Below, piece after piece: positions 1-7,540 of a stretch of 32,074 bases of DNA. The first letter of the stretch is position 1. The number at the start of each line of letters is the position of its first letter. The stretch is from Sedimentisphaerales bacterium (GTDB lineage: Bacteria > Planctomycetota > Phycisphaerae > Sedimentisphaerales > SG8-4), in NCBI GenBank assembly GCA_016932895.1, contig JAFGCA010000054.1, positions 1 through 32,074 on the forward strand, read 5' to 3'. Made by a program: the position numbers and the translations under genes. A model generated the notes under the pieces. It searched no databases and was not told where the DNA came from. It worked only from the letters and a program-made list of their open reading frames with translations.

Positions 1-3000
1 GACGATATTGCGATCCATGCAGCCGTGAGGGCGGATGACAGGGTTACCGTGGAGGCCGGCACCGACGGCACGGGCAGTGTGCGGGTAGCGGCTGGGGGCA
101 GCGTGGGCGCAACGGCAGCGGGGAGCGATGTTTCCATAGCGGCGGGGGCTACGGCGGGGGATGTCAGTCTTTCGGGCAATGTGGCTGCGATTGACGGAGT
201 TGCGATTGCTGCGTCGGGTGGTGCGATTCATCAAAGCGCAGGTTTGATTTCCGCTGCGACAGTGGATCTGGACGCGGCGGGAGGGATCCATGATGGGGCC
301 GGCGGAGCGATTCAGATCGCAGCGGCCTCGGTTGCAGCGGACAATGCCGGGCCGGGGGACGTGAATATCGAGAACACCCTGGCGCAGGATACAACGATCA
401 ACTCGCTTTCGTCGGAGGGGGGAGACGTCACTTTTGTCAATGGCGGGAGCGGAGACCTGGTGGTTTCCGGTGCGATATCGAGTGGCGTGAATCCGGGCAC
501 GGCCGGCGGGGACATTTATATCAGCTCTCAGGGTGATCTTACGGTTGATTCTGTTGTGGACAGTCGGGGCGGTTCGGGCGGCATGCTGACGATTGAAGGG
601 GGCGTTTTGTTGAACGTCGTTCCGCAATTGGGAGCGGGGAATATTTCGTTGTTATGCAATGCATTGGATATCATCATCAACGCGCCGATGATTCAGGCCA
701 CGCAGATACTACTAACATCTTCTCGCGACATTATCGTGCAGTCGCTTTTGCAGACGACCAATCCGGATGCGGATATCAGGCTGTATGCCGACATTGACGG
801 CGACGGCACAGGCGGCGTTCGAATCGATCCTACGGGTCAGATTGATTCCGCCAGAGATGTTGTCCTGTCCGGTTCGGATGTGTACGCCACCAGCCGGACG
901 GGAGACAGCGTTATTGTGGAGAATGACGGTTCGCATGTTCAGGTGCTGGCAGCGGGGGCTATCACCATAGAAAGCAGTTCCGTCAGTGTCGCCCAAGCGG
1001 ATGTCTGGATCGAGGGGCTGGTTGAATCTTCCGGCGCCGGCGTGATGACCATTTCTCCCAAGGATAGGATCAACCTGTCAGGAGGCCTGTATACGGCAGG
1101 CGGAAGCATTGTGTTGCATCGTCCTGTGCTGTTGGTGGGGGACAGTGTCCTGGATACGGGCATTGGCGGCGGGGATATTCTTTGGAACAGTCCATTGGAC
1201 GGCAGCTATAACGTGACCTTGTCGGCGGGCATCGGGAACATTCAATTCGATGGTCCGATAGGAGGGATTTCGCCTCTGCTGGATGTAGCAATCCAAGGGG
1301 CGGCAAGCGTTACGATGGCGGATTCTTTTTCCGGCAGCAGCCTTGCGATTACAGATGGCGGGGCCGTGGCTCTGAGCGGCTCGGTAACGACTGTCGGCGA
1401 TTTTACGAGCATTGGCGGCAGTTTCGATAATACCGGCGGGGGCATCACAGCTCAAAACGGCGACATTCGCATAGACCATGCCGGCGAGGTCATTCTTGGA
1501 GGGCCGCTGGAAAGCACTCTCGGGAATGTGGACATTGATTCTACGGGTGCGATCACGCTTGCTACCGCCGTTGGGGCCACCGCGGGAACCATTGCGATAG
1601 ATTCTGACGGGGTGACAACGATTAGTTCGGACGCCACGATCTCAACGTCAACCGGAGAGGTTGGGCTGGGCGCGGATCGAGATGGGGCGATTCATTTCGC
1701 CGGCGAGATTTCTACGGCCGGCGGCAGTGTCCTATTCGACAACGCGACGGTTTTGACCGGCTCGGGCGTCATTGATACGGGCGAGTTGGAAGGTGACATT
1801 CTCTTTGGCGATGTTCTGGACGGCGGCTGGGATTTGCAGCTGGCAGCCGGAACAGGCAGCATTACGTTTGCAGGAGAAATCGGCGGCGATTCTGCGCCGG
1901 CGAGGCTGCTGGTGTACGGCGCGTCCGGGGTGATCGTGCAGGACTCCGTGCATGCGGGCCAGATTGAGATACATGACGGCGGTGCTGTTGCATTCCATGG
2001 CTCTGTGACAGCGTTGGAGGGGTTTTACAGCACAGGGGGCAGCTTTGATGCGACGGATGCTTCGATAGCGACGGACACGGGCGCCCTCAGCATCAATCAT
2101 TCGGGCAACGTGCTGCTGGGCAATGCTGTGAGCAGCAGCCAGGGCGATATTGCCATAGATTCCGACGGCCAGATTGTTATCGGCGCGGCTGGTGATATCA
2201 CTACGACGACGGGCAATGTAGCGATAGGCTTACTCCGTGAGGGCGGGCTGGCAACCGCCGGCGATATTCACACCGGCGGCGGCGACATCTCGATCGGCTC
2301 TGCGGCGACGCTGACGGGGGATGCGGAGATTTCGACCGGCGGCGCCGGCGGAGATGTTTCGTTTCATGGAACCATCAATGGCGGGCACGAGTTGTCGATC
2401 ATCGCAGGCCAGGGCAACGTTACGCTGGAGCAGGCGGTTGGGGAAGAAACGTTTCTGGAGGCTCTTGTCATAAACGATGCGTCAAGCGTTACGCTTGAGG
2501 ATACGGTGCGGGCTGATGCGGTGACGATCATGAATGGCGGGGCGGTGCATCTGAACGGATCGATTGCTGCTCCGGAAGGTTTTGTGGGCGATGGGGAGGA
2601 AGTGAATCTCAATGCGACGGTCGATACGATCGCGGGGGACATTCGTCTGGATGCGGAGGAGAGGATTGTAATCAGCGATGCAGGGGATATGACGACGCAA
2701 GGAGGCAGCGTCCATCTGGGAGGCGATCGTGATGGCGGGATTACTACGGCTGGCGACATCGCAACCAACGGGGGCGATATTGTTCTCTACAGGGATACCG
2801 TCTTGACAGGAGATGTTGTTCTTTCGACGAATGGAGGTCCGGGAGATATTGCCTATGGCGGCAGGTTGGATGGCCCCTATGCCTTGACGGTTGTGGCGGG
2901 GACGGGAAATCTCGTGTTTCAGCAAGCGGTTGGTTCCGGGGACAAGGTCGGCGATATTACGATTCAAGGCATAGGCGATCTTACGGCCATGGAATCAGTG

Positions 3001-4563
3001 TATGCCGACAGTTTTTCGCTGGCCAATGGAGCTGGGAGTGTTGTCTTCCATGGTGGTTTGAGCACGGAGGGGCTTTCGGATGAAGCCGGCGGGGTTGTGG
3101 AGGTTGTCATGAACGGCGACATATGGATTGATGGTGCAATCAACACTTCCGGCGGTGCTGCTGTTTCGGGCGCTGGGCAAAGGGGAGGGGACGTAGTATT
3201 GACTTCGCAGAGTGGCTCGGTGACGGTCGGTACGATTGTTGCTTCGGGCAGCGATGCGGTGGAAGGCGATGGAGGGGATGCGGGCGACATCTCGTTGCAG
3301 GCGTGCGCTGATCTGGAGCCTGGCGGGCGAAGCGAGGGAGATTTCCTTCCGGCTGGACGTATCACGCTCAGAGGCGATTTGTTTGCCCTGGGAGGCAAGG
3401 CGGCCGGGCTGGGCGCCGATGGCCAGGGAGGAGAGGTTGCGTTGGGGCCGGCCGGCAGAGCTTCTGTTCCGAGTGTCGCCACAATGATGGGTGTTGCTCC
3501 CGGCGAGGATCTTGCGATTCGGGCCCGCGCGATTTCCATGGGGCAGAACGAGAAATGTACGGTTTCGGGGAATCTTCTGATGCAGACAGATGGGGGAGGC
3601 ATTGTCGTGGGAGATTTGTCCGCAGAAGGCGATGTGACGGTGGATGCCGGGGAGACTGGAGTCGTGACATTGTTGAGTCGAGAGGCCGGCGATGTGAGAC
3701 TGGCTGACAGCGCTGGAGGCGGCGTGGTTCAGGATGCCGGGCTGGATTTTGTTGCGGGTGGCCGGATGGAATTTGTCGGGACGTTGGAGTTGGCAGACAA
3801 CCAACAACCCAGCCCGCACTTTGCTTCGTTGGATGTGCATGGAATCAGTGAGCCGCCGAAGGGGGATTCTCGCTTCGTGGTTCACGTGATGTCGGAAATT
3901 CCGGATCTTATGGGTTCAGCATTGGATGGCGTTGCGGCGGGGAGAATTGTTCCGGGTGATGCCGATGCCGATCATTGGCAGACAGATCAGGTTGCTCGCG
4001 TCATGGCCGAGCGTGGGGACGATGTTGTCGCTGCGATTCTCAGGACGCAGAGATTTCGGCGAGAATCGGTCGATGAGCATCCGTGGCAGGAATATGAAGA
4101 GGTATTCGAAGCGTTGGGGCTTAGACGGTGGGATTCGCATGCGGACGAGGTTTTGCGGGACTGGGCGGTGTATGACGATTTTTCAAGGGATACGCTGGGT
4201 TCGGATACAGGCGGCTGGATCACGGCGAATCGTATGTCCTCTGATGAGTGGATGGGTGTGGCTGAGAGATTGGGGCATTTTGTTGCGGATCGGCAGAAGA
4301 ATTTTCAGGAGCGATTGATGCAACGGCATTCGTTGTTTCAGGATACCGGCGGGCCTCAAGAATACGACATTATCGATAGCGTGCAAGACGATGCATTGCT
4401 TATAGAAGATTTGTCGTGCCTTTCCGCCATATTGGATAGGGTGGAGCATGCACAGGCGTTGACGGCCTTTGAGAAGGAAAGACTGTCTGAGGGGATCTTG
4501 CGGCTGGCGAAACCTGAGAGCTTCGACCTACAGGAATTTCGCGATTTGCTGGGCTATTATTAA
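1..4563 (+). CDS. Giant repetitive adhesin-like surface protein, 3' part
   Basis: The reading frame is open from the first base, so this is the C-terminal 1,520 or so residues of a larger protein; its start lies outside the window. The sequence is low in charge and rich in Gly, Ala, Ser, Thr, Val, Ile and Asp. Short strands such as GDISI, GSVTV and GNVDIDS recur in the manner of filamentous-haemagglutinin-type beta-helices. Four long imperfect repeats cover about 1099-3110. From about 3960 the composition changes to a charged, helix-prone tail of about 200 residues, rich in Trp, Arg and Glu, ending in LLGYY and a TAA stop. I see no autotransporter beta-barrel, LPXTG or PEP-CTERM signal at the end. 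The likely role is a secreted or cell-surface adhesin or matrix protein, known only by its architecture. The function of the tail is unknown. Confidence 0.8.
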   Translation, partial: DDIAIHAAVRADDRVTVEAGTDGTGSVRVAAGGSVGATAAGSDVSIAAGATAGDVSLSGNVAAIDGVAIAASGGAIHQSAGLISAATVDLDAAGGIHDGAGGAIQIAAASVAADNAGPGDVNIENTLAQDTTINSLSSEGGDVTFVNGGSGDLVVSGAISSGVNPGTAGGDIYISSQGDLTVDSVVDSRGGSGGMLTIEGGVLLNVVPQLGAGNISLLCNALDIIINAPMIQATQILLTSSRDIIVQSLLQTTNPDADIRLYADIDGDGTGGVRIDPTGQIDSARDVVLSGSDVYATSRTGDSVIVENDGSHVQVLAAGAITIESSSVSVAQADVWIEGLVESSGAGVMTISPKDRINLSGGLYTAGGSIVLHRPVLLVGDSVLDTGIGGGDILWNSPLDGSYNVTLSAGIGNIQFDGPIGGISPLLDVAIQGAASVTMADSFSGSSLAITDGGAVALSGSVTTVGDFTSIGGSFDNTGGGITAQNGDIRIDHAGEVILGGPLESTLGNVDIDSTGAITLATAVGATAGTIAIDSDGVTTISSDATISTSTGEVGLGADRDGAIHFAGEISTAGGSVLFDNATVLTGSGVIDTGELEGDILFGDVLDGGWDLQLAAGTGSITFAGEIGGDSAPARLLVYGASGVIVQDSVHAGQIEIHDGGAVAFHGSVTALEGFYSTGGSFDATDASIATDTGALSINHSGNVLLGNAVSSSQGDIAIDSDGQIVIGAAGDITTTTGNVAIGLLREGGLATAGDIHTGGGDISIGSAATLTGDAEISTGGAGGDVSFHGTINGGHELSIIAGQGNVTLEQAVGEETFLEALVINDASSVTLEDTVRADAVTIMNGGAVHLNGSIAAPEGFVGDGEEVNLNATVDTIAGDIRLDAEERIVISDAGDMTTQGGSVHLGGDRDGGITTAGDIATNGGDIVLYRDTVLTGDVVLSTNGGPGDIAYGGRLDGPYALTVVAGTGNLVFQQAVGSGDKVGDITIQGIGDLTAMESVYADSFSLANGAGSVVFHGGLSTEGLSDEAGGVVEVVMNGDIWIDGAINTSGGAAVSGAGQRGGDVVLTSQSGSVTVGTIVASGSDAVEGDGGDAGDISLQACADLEPGGRSEGDFLPAGRITLRGDLFALGGKAAGLGADGQGGEVALGPAGRASVPSVATMMGVAPGEDLAIRARAISMGQNEKCTVSGNLLMQTDGGGIVVGDLSAEGDVTVDAGETGVVTLLSREAGDVRLADSAGGGVVQDAGLDFVAGGRMEFVGTLELADNQQPSPHFASLDVHGISEPPKGDSRFVVHVMSEIPDLMGSALDGVAAGRIVPGDADADHWQTDQVARVMAERGDDVVAAILRTQRFRRESVDEHPWQEYEEVFEALGLRRWDSHADEVLRDWAVYDDFSRDTLGSDTGGWITANRMSSDEWMGVAERLGHFVADRQKNFQERLMQRHSLFQDTGGPQEYDIIDSVQDDALLIEDLSCLSAILDRVEHAQALTAFEKERLSEGILRLAKPESFDLQEFRDLLGYY
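1099..3110 (+). repeat. Four long imperfect protein repeats in the adhesin-like gene
   Basis: Each unit opens with GGS or GGD followed by a short strand, then a 'VLTG...STG' turn, 'GDI', '(L/I)(D/N)G', and 'AGxGxI' or 'AGxGNV'. Examples are GGSVLFDNATVLTGSGVIDT and GGDIVLYRDTVLTGDVVLST. Units start near 1099, 1720, 2278 and 2770, so the period shrinks from about 207 to 186 to 164 codons. Each unit carries a 'GGAV.(L/F).GS(V/I)' block in its middle. The shrinking period points to old duplications with later deletions, not a recent array. Confidence 0.65.
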
Positions 4564-4870
4564 GAGCAGGTGTCAGGCAAAGCCGGTTTAGATCATGTCG
4601 TTTCGAGCGTTCTTGTTGTGCAGCGGTGGGATTATTGTGTGGTTGGAGAGGGGGGATGTGAGGGGATGGTGTCGGATGTACGGGCGCAGCGGGCGTGGTT
4701 ATGGAATCGGATGACGTCGCCCTGGGGTCCGCGGCCGTAGGGGAATCGGGAGGGGGCGCCGGATTTGGGGTCGCTTCATTGGGCGCCGGCGCCGTGGACG
4801 TCGTAGAGGCGAGGCTGCCAGGAGCCGGGGAACTGGATCCAGCCGAGGCATCGTATTGCGGGACAGGCGT
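4564..4870. other. 307-base gap with a protein-like but interrupted minus-strand reading
   Basis: This stretch lies between the adhesin stop and the esterase stop, so both neighbours end into it. No intact gene is visible. On the minus strand, directly after the esterase stop, one frame reads like protein from about 4862 down to about 4600, including LGWIQFPGSWQPRLYDV, a TGA at 4776-4778, and then SRFPYGRGPQGDVIRFHNHA. The aromatic, varied composition differs from the Pro/Arg/Thr-only look of ordinary shadow frames nearby. It may be a decayed gene end or an intergenic repeat. I see no clear terminator. Confidence 0.4.
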
Positions 4871-5854
4871 TTATTGGGAGGGTTGGCGTTGGGAGTCGGT
4901 CGGGTGTTTGAGGTGTTTGTTGAAGAAGTCGAGGACGAGGGGGGTGAGGTCTTCTGGTAGGGGTCGGCCGCGGGAGTCGGTGCGGAAGGCGAAGGTGTGG
5001 CCGACGTTGGGGATGAGGTGAAGAATATTTTCGACGCCGCGGTGGGAGAGCCTGCGTGCGAATACGATGGATTGTTCGTAGTCGACGGTGGTGTCGGCGA
5101 GGCCGTGGAGGATGAGGATGGGGGGGTCGTCGGGCGTGATGTTGTAGACGGGGGAGGCGGCTTGCCAGCGTTGGGGGTTTTCGTCGAGTGAGACGCCGAG
5201 GAGCCGTTCGCCGGGGCCGAGCTTTCGGATGCCGGTGGGGCGGCCGTTGGGGTCGGTTTCCTGCCAGGTGGCCAGGTCGGAAATGCCGTAGAGGTCGACG
5301 GCGGCTTGTATCTGGCTGGAGTAGCCGGGATAGGGTTCGTTGGGCTCGAAGCGTTTTTCGGGGCCGGTGACGGCGAGCATGGAGGTGAGGTGTCCTCCGG
5401 CGGAACCGCCGATGGCGCCGATGTGGTCGGGGTCGACGTGGTATTTTTCGGCGTATCTGCGGAGGAAGCGGACGGCGTTCTTGCAGTCGTGGAGATTTTG
5501 GGGCCAAGGGTTGGGTTTGTCGGTGTGGAGGAGGTAGTTGATGCTGATGCAGACGTATCCGTTGGCGGCGAGCGTGTTGCCGATTTCCTGTTCGCGTCGC
5601 GCGGCCTTGTCGCCTTTGGTCCATCCGCCGCCGTGGATGATGACGATGCCGGGGAAGGTTTCGCCGGGTGAGGCGTTGGCCGGCTGATAGAGGTCGCACG
5701 TTTGTTCTCTGTCCGGTGAAAGGTATTGCAGGTCATTTGTGATGGCGACTTCGTAGGTTCTGGAGGTGGAGGATTCGAGGCGGTTGTGCTCGTCGGCGGA
5801 GGCGATGGTGAGCAAAGTGAGCAGGGCGGCCAAGAAAGCAATCCGTAGACTCAT
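4871..5854 (-). CDS. Secreted BD-FAE/HSL-type alpha/beta-hydrolase (carbohydrate esterase-like)
   Basis: A 327-residue protein with an N-terminal signal peptide (MSLRIAFLAALLTLLTIASA). The fold markers are clear: HGGGW oxyanion-hole motif at 74-78, nucleophile elbow GGSAGG with Ser151, an Asp at 254 or 258 in LADTTVDYE, and His286 in NVGHTF, which complete the catalytic triad. This is the pattern of the BD-FAE family of feruloyl or acetyl esterases and related lipases. The start ATG is preceded on its own strand by GAGG nine bases upstream. It is transcribed divergently from the UroD/TRAP unit and shares that 308-base gap, which contains the 21-bp-spaced operator, so it may belong to the same regulon. 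A likely role is removing acyl groups from a polysaccharide outside the cytoplasm; the actual ester is unknown. Confidence 0.85.
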   Translation of the reverse strand: MSLRIAFLAALLTLLTIASADEHNRLESSTSRTYEVAITNDLQYLSPDREQTCDLYQPANASPGETFPGIVIIHGGGWTKGDKAARREQEIGNTLAANGYVCISINYLLHTDKPNPWPQNLHDCKNAVRFLRRYAEKYHVDPDHIGAIGGSAGGHLTSMLAVTGPEKRFEPNEPYPGYSSQIQAAVDLYGISDLATWQETDPNGRPTGIRKLGPGERLLGVSLDENPQRWQAASPVYNITPDDPPILILHGLADTTVDYEQSIVFARRLSHRGVENILHLIPNVGHTFAFRTDSRGRPLPEDLTPLVLDFFNKHLKHPTDSQRQPSQ

Positions 5855-6162
5855 GATACGCGACCTCGCAAAGAGAATGCTTTTGTTTTGTTGTTGAGTG
5901 ATTCATCGGAATGGTCTCGGGAGCATGTCGTTGGTGTCCGGCGGAGCCATTTTATCAGGGGACAGCGTGTCAGCAAGCGTAATGGCGTTGGATGCGACAG
6001 ATGGGCGAGATACGGGCGTGGGGGCAGGTGGGTCTGGGGAAACTGGGAGGTCCGATTGCGCGAAAACAAGATTTTTCTGCGCGAAACGAAGTTGGAGTCA
6101 AGGTGAGATTGGGGGAGAATCGAAGGAGCAAGCTACGTGATATAACCAGGAGACAGTATAGC
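5855..6162. other. 308-base divergent regulatory gap
   Basis: This stretch separates the minus-strand esterase from the plus-strand UroD-like gene. It holds the direct-repeat site at 6057-6086. An open frame does run through it upstream of the UroD-like gene, but its translation has no family character until about residue 80, so I treat it as non-coding. AGGAGA at 6148-6153 serves the GTG start at 6163. I could not settle on -35 and -10 elements: TATAAC at 6141-6146 resembles a -10 box but lies too close to the ribosome-binding site to be useful. Confidence 0.6.
6057..6086 (+). promoter_or_regulatory. Putative XylR/AraC-type operator, left copy
   Basis: Two direct half-sites TGCGCGAAA at 6057-6065 and 6078-6086, start-to-start spacing 21 bp, each on the same face of the helix. 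The spacer is A/T-rich and ends in a TTTTT run. A matching site with the same spacing and orientation lies at 16378-16407 next to the XylR-type gene. AraC-family proteins, including XylR-type ones, typically bind paired direct half-sites about two turns apart. This copy ends 76 bases before the GTG start of UroD-like protein 1. Binding by the nearby regulator is inferred. Confidence 0.65.
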
Positions 6163-7491
6163 GTGAAGGTTGGGAACAAACGACATGTGACGGGGTCCGG
6201 TAGAGCTACGGGTGGGTCCCAGGCCGTATCGAGGCGTGGGGCGAGTACAGGATGGGAGCGAGTTCAGGCGGCGGTGGAGCATCGCGGGGCGGACGGAGTG
6301 CCGGCGGATCTGGGGGGGACGACGAGCACGGGGATTTCGGCGGGGGCGTACAATTCGTTGAAGCGGCACCTGGGATTGGAGGTGGGGACGACGCGGGTAT
6401 TCGACACGGTGCAGGGGCTGGCGATTGTGGAGGGCGCGGTGCTGGAGTGGTCGGGCAGCGACATTGTGGACGTGGGGCGTGTGTTCGACCTGGAGGAGGA
6501 CGGATGGCGCCAGATGCGGCTGGGGGGTGGTGAGGAGGTGTGGTATCCGGGGGCGTTTCGGCCGGTGCGTCGGGCGGGCGGCGGATGGGGGGTGCAGGCG
6601 TCGGACGGGACGGAGATCGCAATGATGCCCGAAGGGGGCGCGTTTTTCGACCAGACGCATTGGCCTTACGTGGATGGGTATCCGTCGGACTATCGGCGGC
6701 TGGACGAGGCGCTGGCGAAGGTGATGTGGACGGCGATGCCGCGGGGTTTGTGGCGGCACATGGGAGAGGAAGGGTTCTGGCAGCGGCTGCGGGGTGAGGT
6801 GGTGCGTGAGCGGCAGAAGGGGCGGGCGGTGTCGGTGACGGTAGGGTGCAACCTGGTGGAGCTGGGGTGTTTTTTGCGGCGGATGGACAATTTTCTGATG
6901 GATCTGGCGTTGGAGCCGGCGAAGGTGGAGGGGTTGATGGATGCGCTGGTGGAGCGGCACCTGTCGCTGTTGGAGCAGGTGTGTGAGCACGTGGGAGACG
7001 TGGCGGATATCGTGCGGTTCGGGGACGATCTGGGGATGGATCGGGGGCCGTTGATGTCGCCGGCGATGTACCGACGGATCTTCAAGCCGCGGCACAAGGC
7101 GATGTGCGAATACGTGAAGAAGCATAGCGGGATGACGATCGGGTTGCATTCGTGCGGCTCGATTCATGCGTTGATACCGGATCTGGTGGAGGCGGGTTTT
7201 GAGATGTTGAATCCGGTGCAGACGAGTTGTGCGATGATGGAGCCGGAGCGGCTGAAGGCGGACTACGGCGGGGTGGTGACGTTCTGGGGCGGGGGGTGCG
7301 ACACGCGGGAGGTGCTGCCGCACGGGACGCCGGAGGAGGTGCGGGCGCATGTGCTGGATCGGATGGAGGTCTTTTCGAAGGGCGGAGGGTTCGTGTTCAG
7401 CGCTGTGCACAATATCCTGCCGGAAGTGCCGGGGGCGAACGTGGCGGCGATGTACGAGGCGGTGCGGGAGTTCAACGGGGAGAGGCACTAG
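6163..7491 (+). CDS. UroD/MtaA-family protein 1
   Basis: About 442 residues from the GTG at 6163, chosen because AGGAGA lies ten bases before it and because family similarity begins soon after, at WERVQAAVEHRGADGVPADLGG-type sequence (the usual opening of this family). Later family marks are GDDLG (Asp288-Asp289), a 'MSP..Y' segment, HSCG with His329 and Cys331, and GGGCDT with Cys379. His-x-Cys plus a distal Cys is the zinc-ligand set of MtaA-type methyltransferases of the uroporphyrinogen decarboxylase superfamily. It is not a housekeeping HemE: the usual N-terminal HemE signature is absent and the gene sits in a transport and sugar locus. It is first in a plus-strand unit of seven genes. 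The substrate is unknown; methyl transfer is possible, but no corrinoid protein is nearby. Confidence 0.8.
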   Translation: MKVGNKRHVTGSGRATGGSQAVSRRGASTGWERVQAAVEHRGADGVPADLGGTTSTGISAGAYNSLKRHLGLEVGTTRVFDTVQGLAIVEGAVLEWSGSDIVDVGRVFDLEEDGWRQMRLGGGEEVWYPGAFRPVRRAGGGWGVQASDGTEIAMMPEGGAFFDQTHWPYVDGYPSDYRRLDEALAKVMWTAMPRGLWRHMGEEGFWQRLRGEVVRERQKGRAVSVTVGCNLVELGCFLRRMDNFLMDLALEPAKVEGLMDALVERHLSLLEQVCEHVGDVADIVRFGDDLGMDRGPLMSPAMYRRIFKPRHKAMCEYVKKHSGMTIGLHSCGSIHALIPDLVEAGFEMLNPVQTSCAMMEPERLKADYGGVVTFWGGGCDTREVLPHGTPEEVRAHVLDRMEVFSKGGGFVFSAVHNILPEVPGANVAAMYEAVREFNGERH

Positions 7492-7540
7492 GCTGTTGCG
7501 CATGATTTCATCGCCGGCAAGAACGGAAGGTGTGGAGATA

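Noticed and set aside
5992..6162. Upstream extension of the UroD-like 1 reading frame from an ATG at 5992
   Set aside because: The added residues have no family character, the frame passes through the direct-repeat site, and a good ribosome-binding site lies before the GTG at 6163.
7349..7540. Longer start for the secreted hydrolase, overlapping UroD-like 1
   Set aside because: It would overlap the previous gene by over 140 bases and bury the signal peptide; the ATG at 7541 has its own ribosome-binding site.
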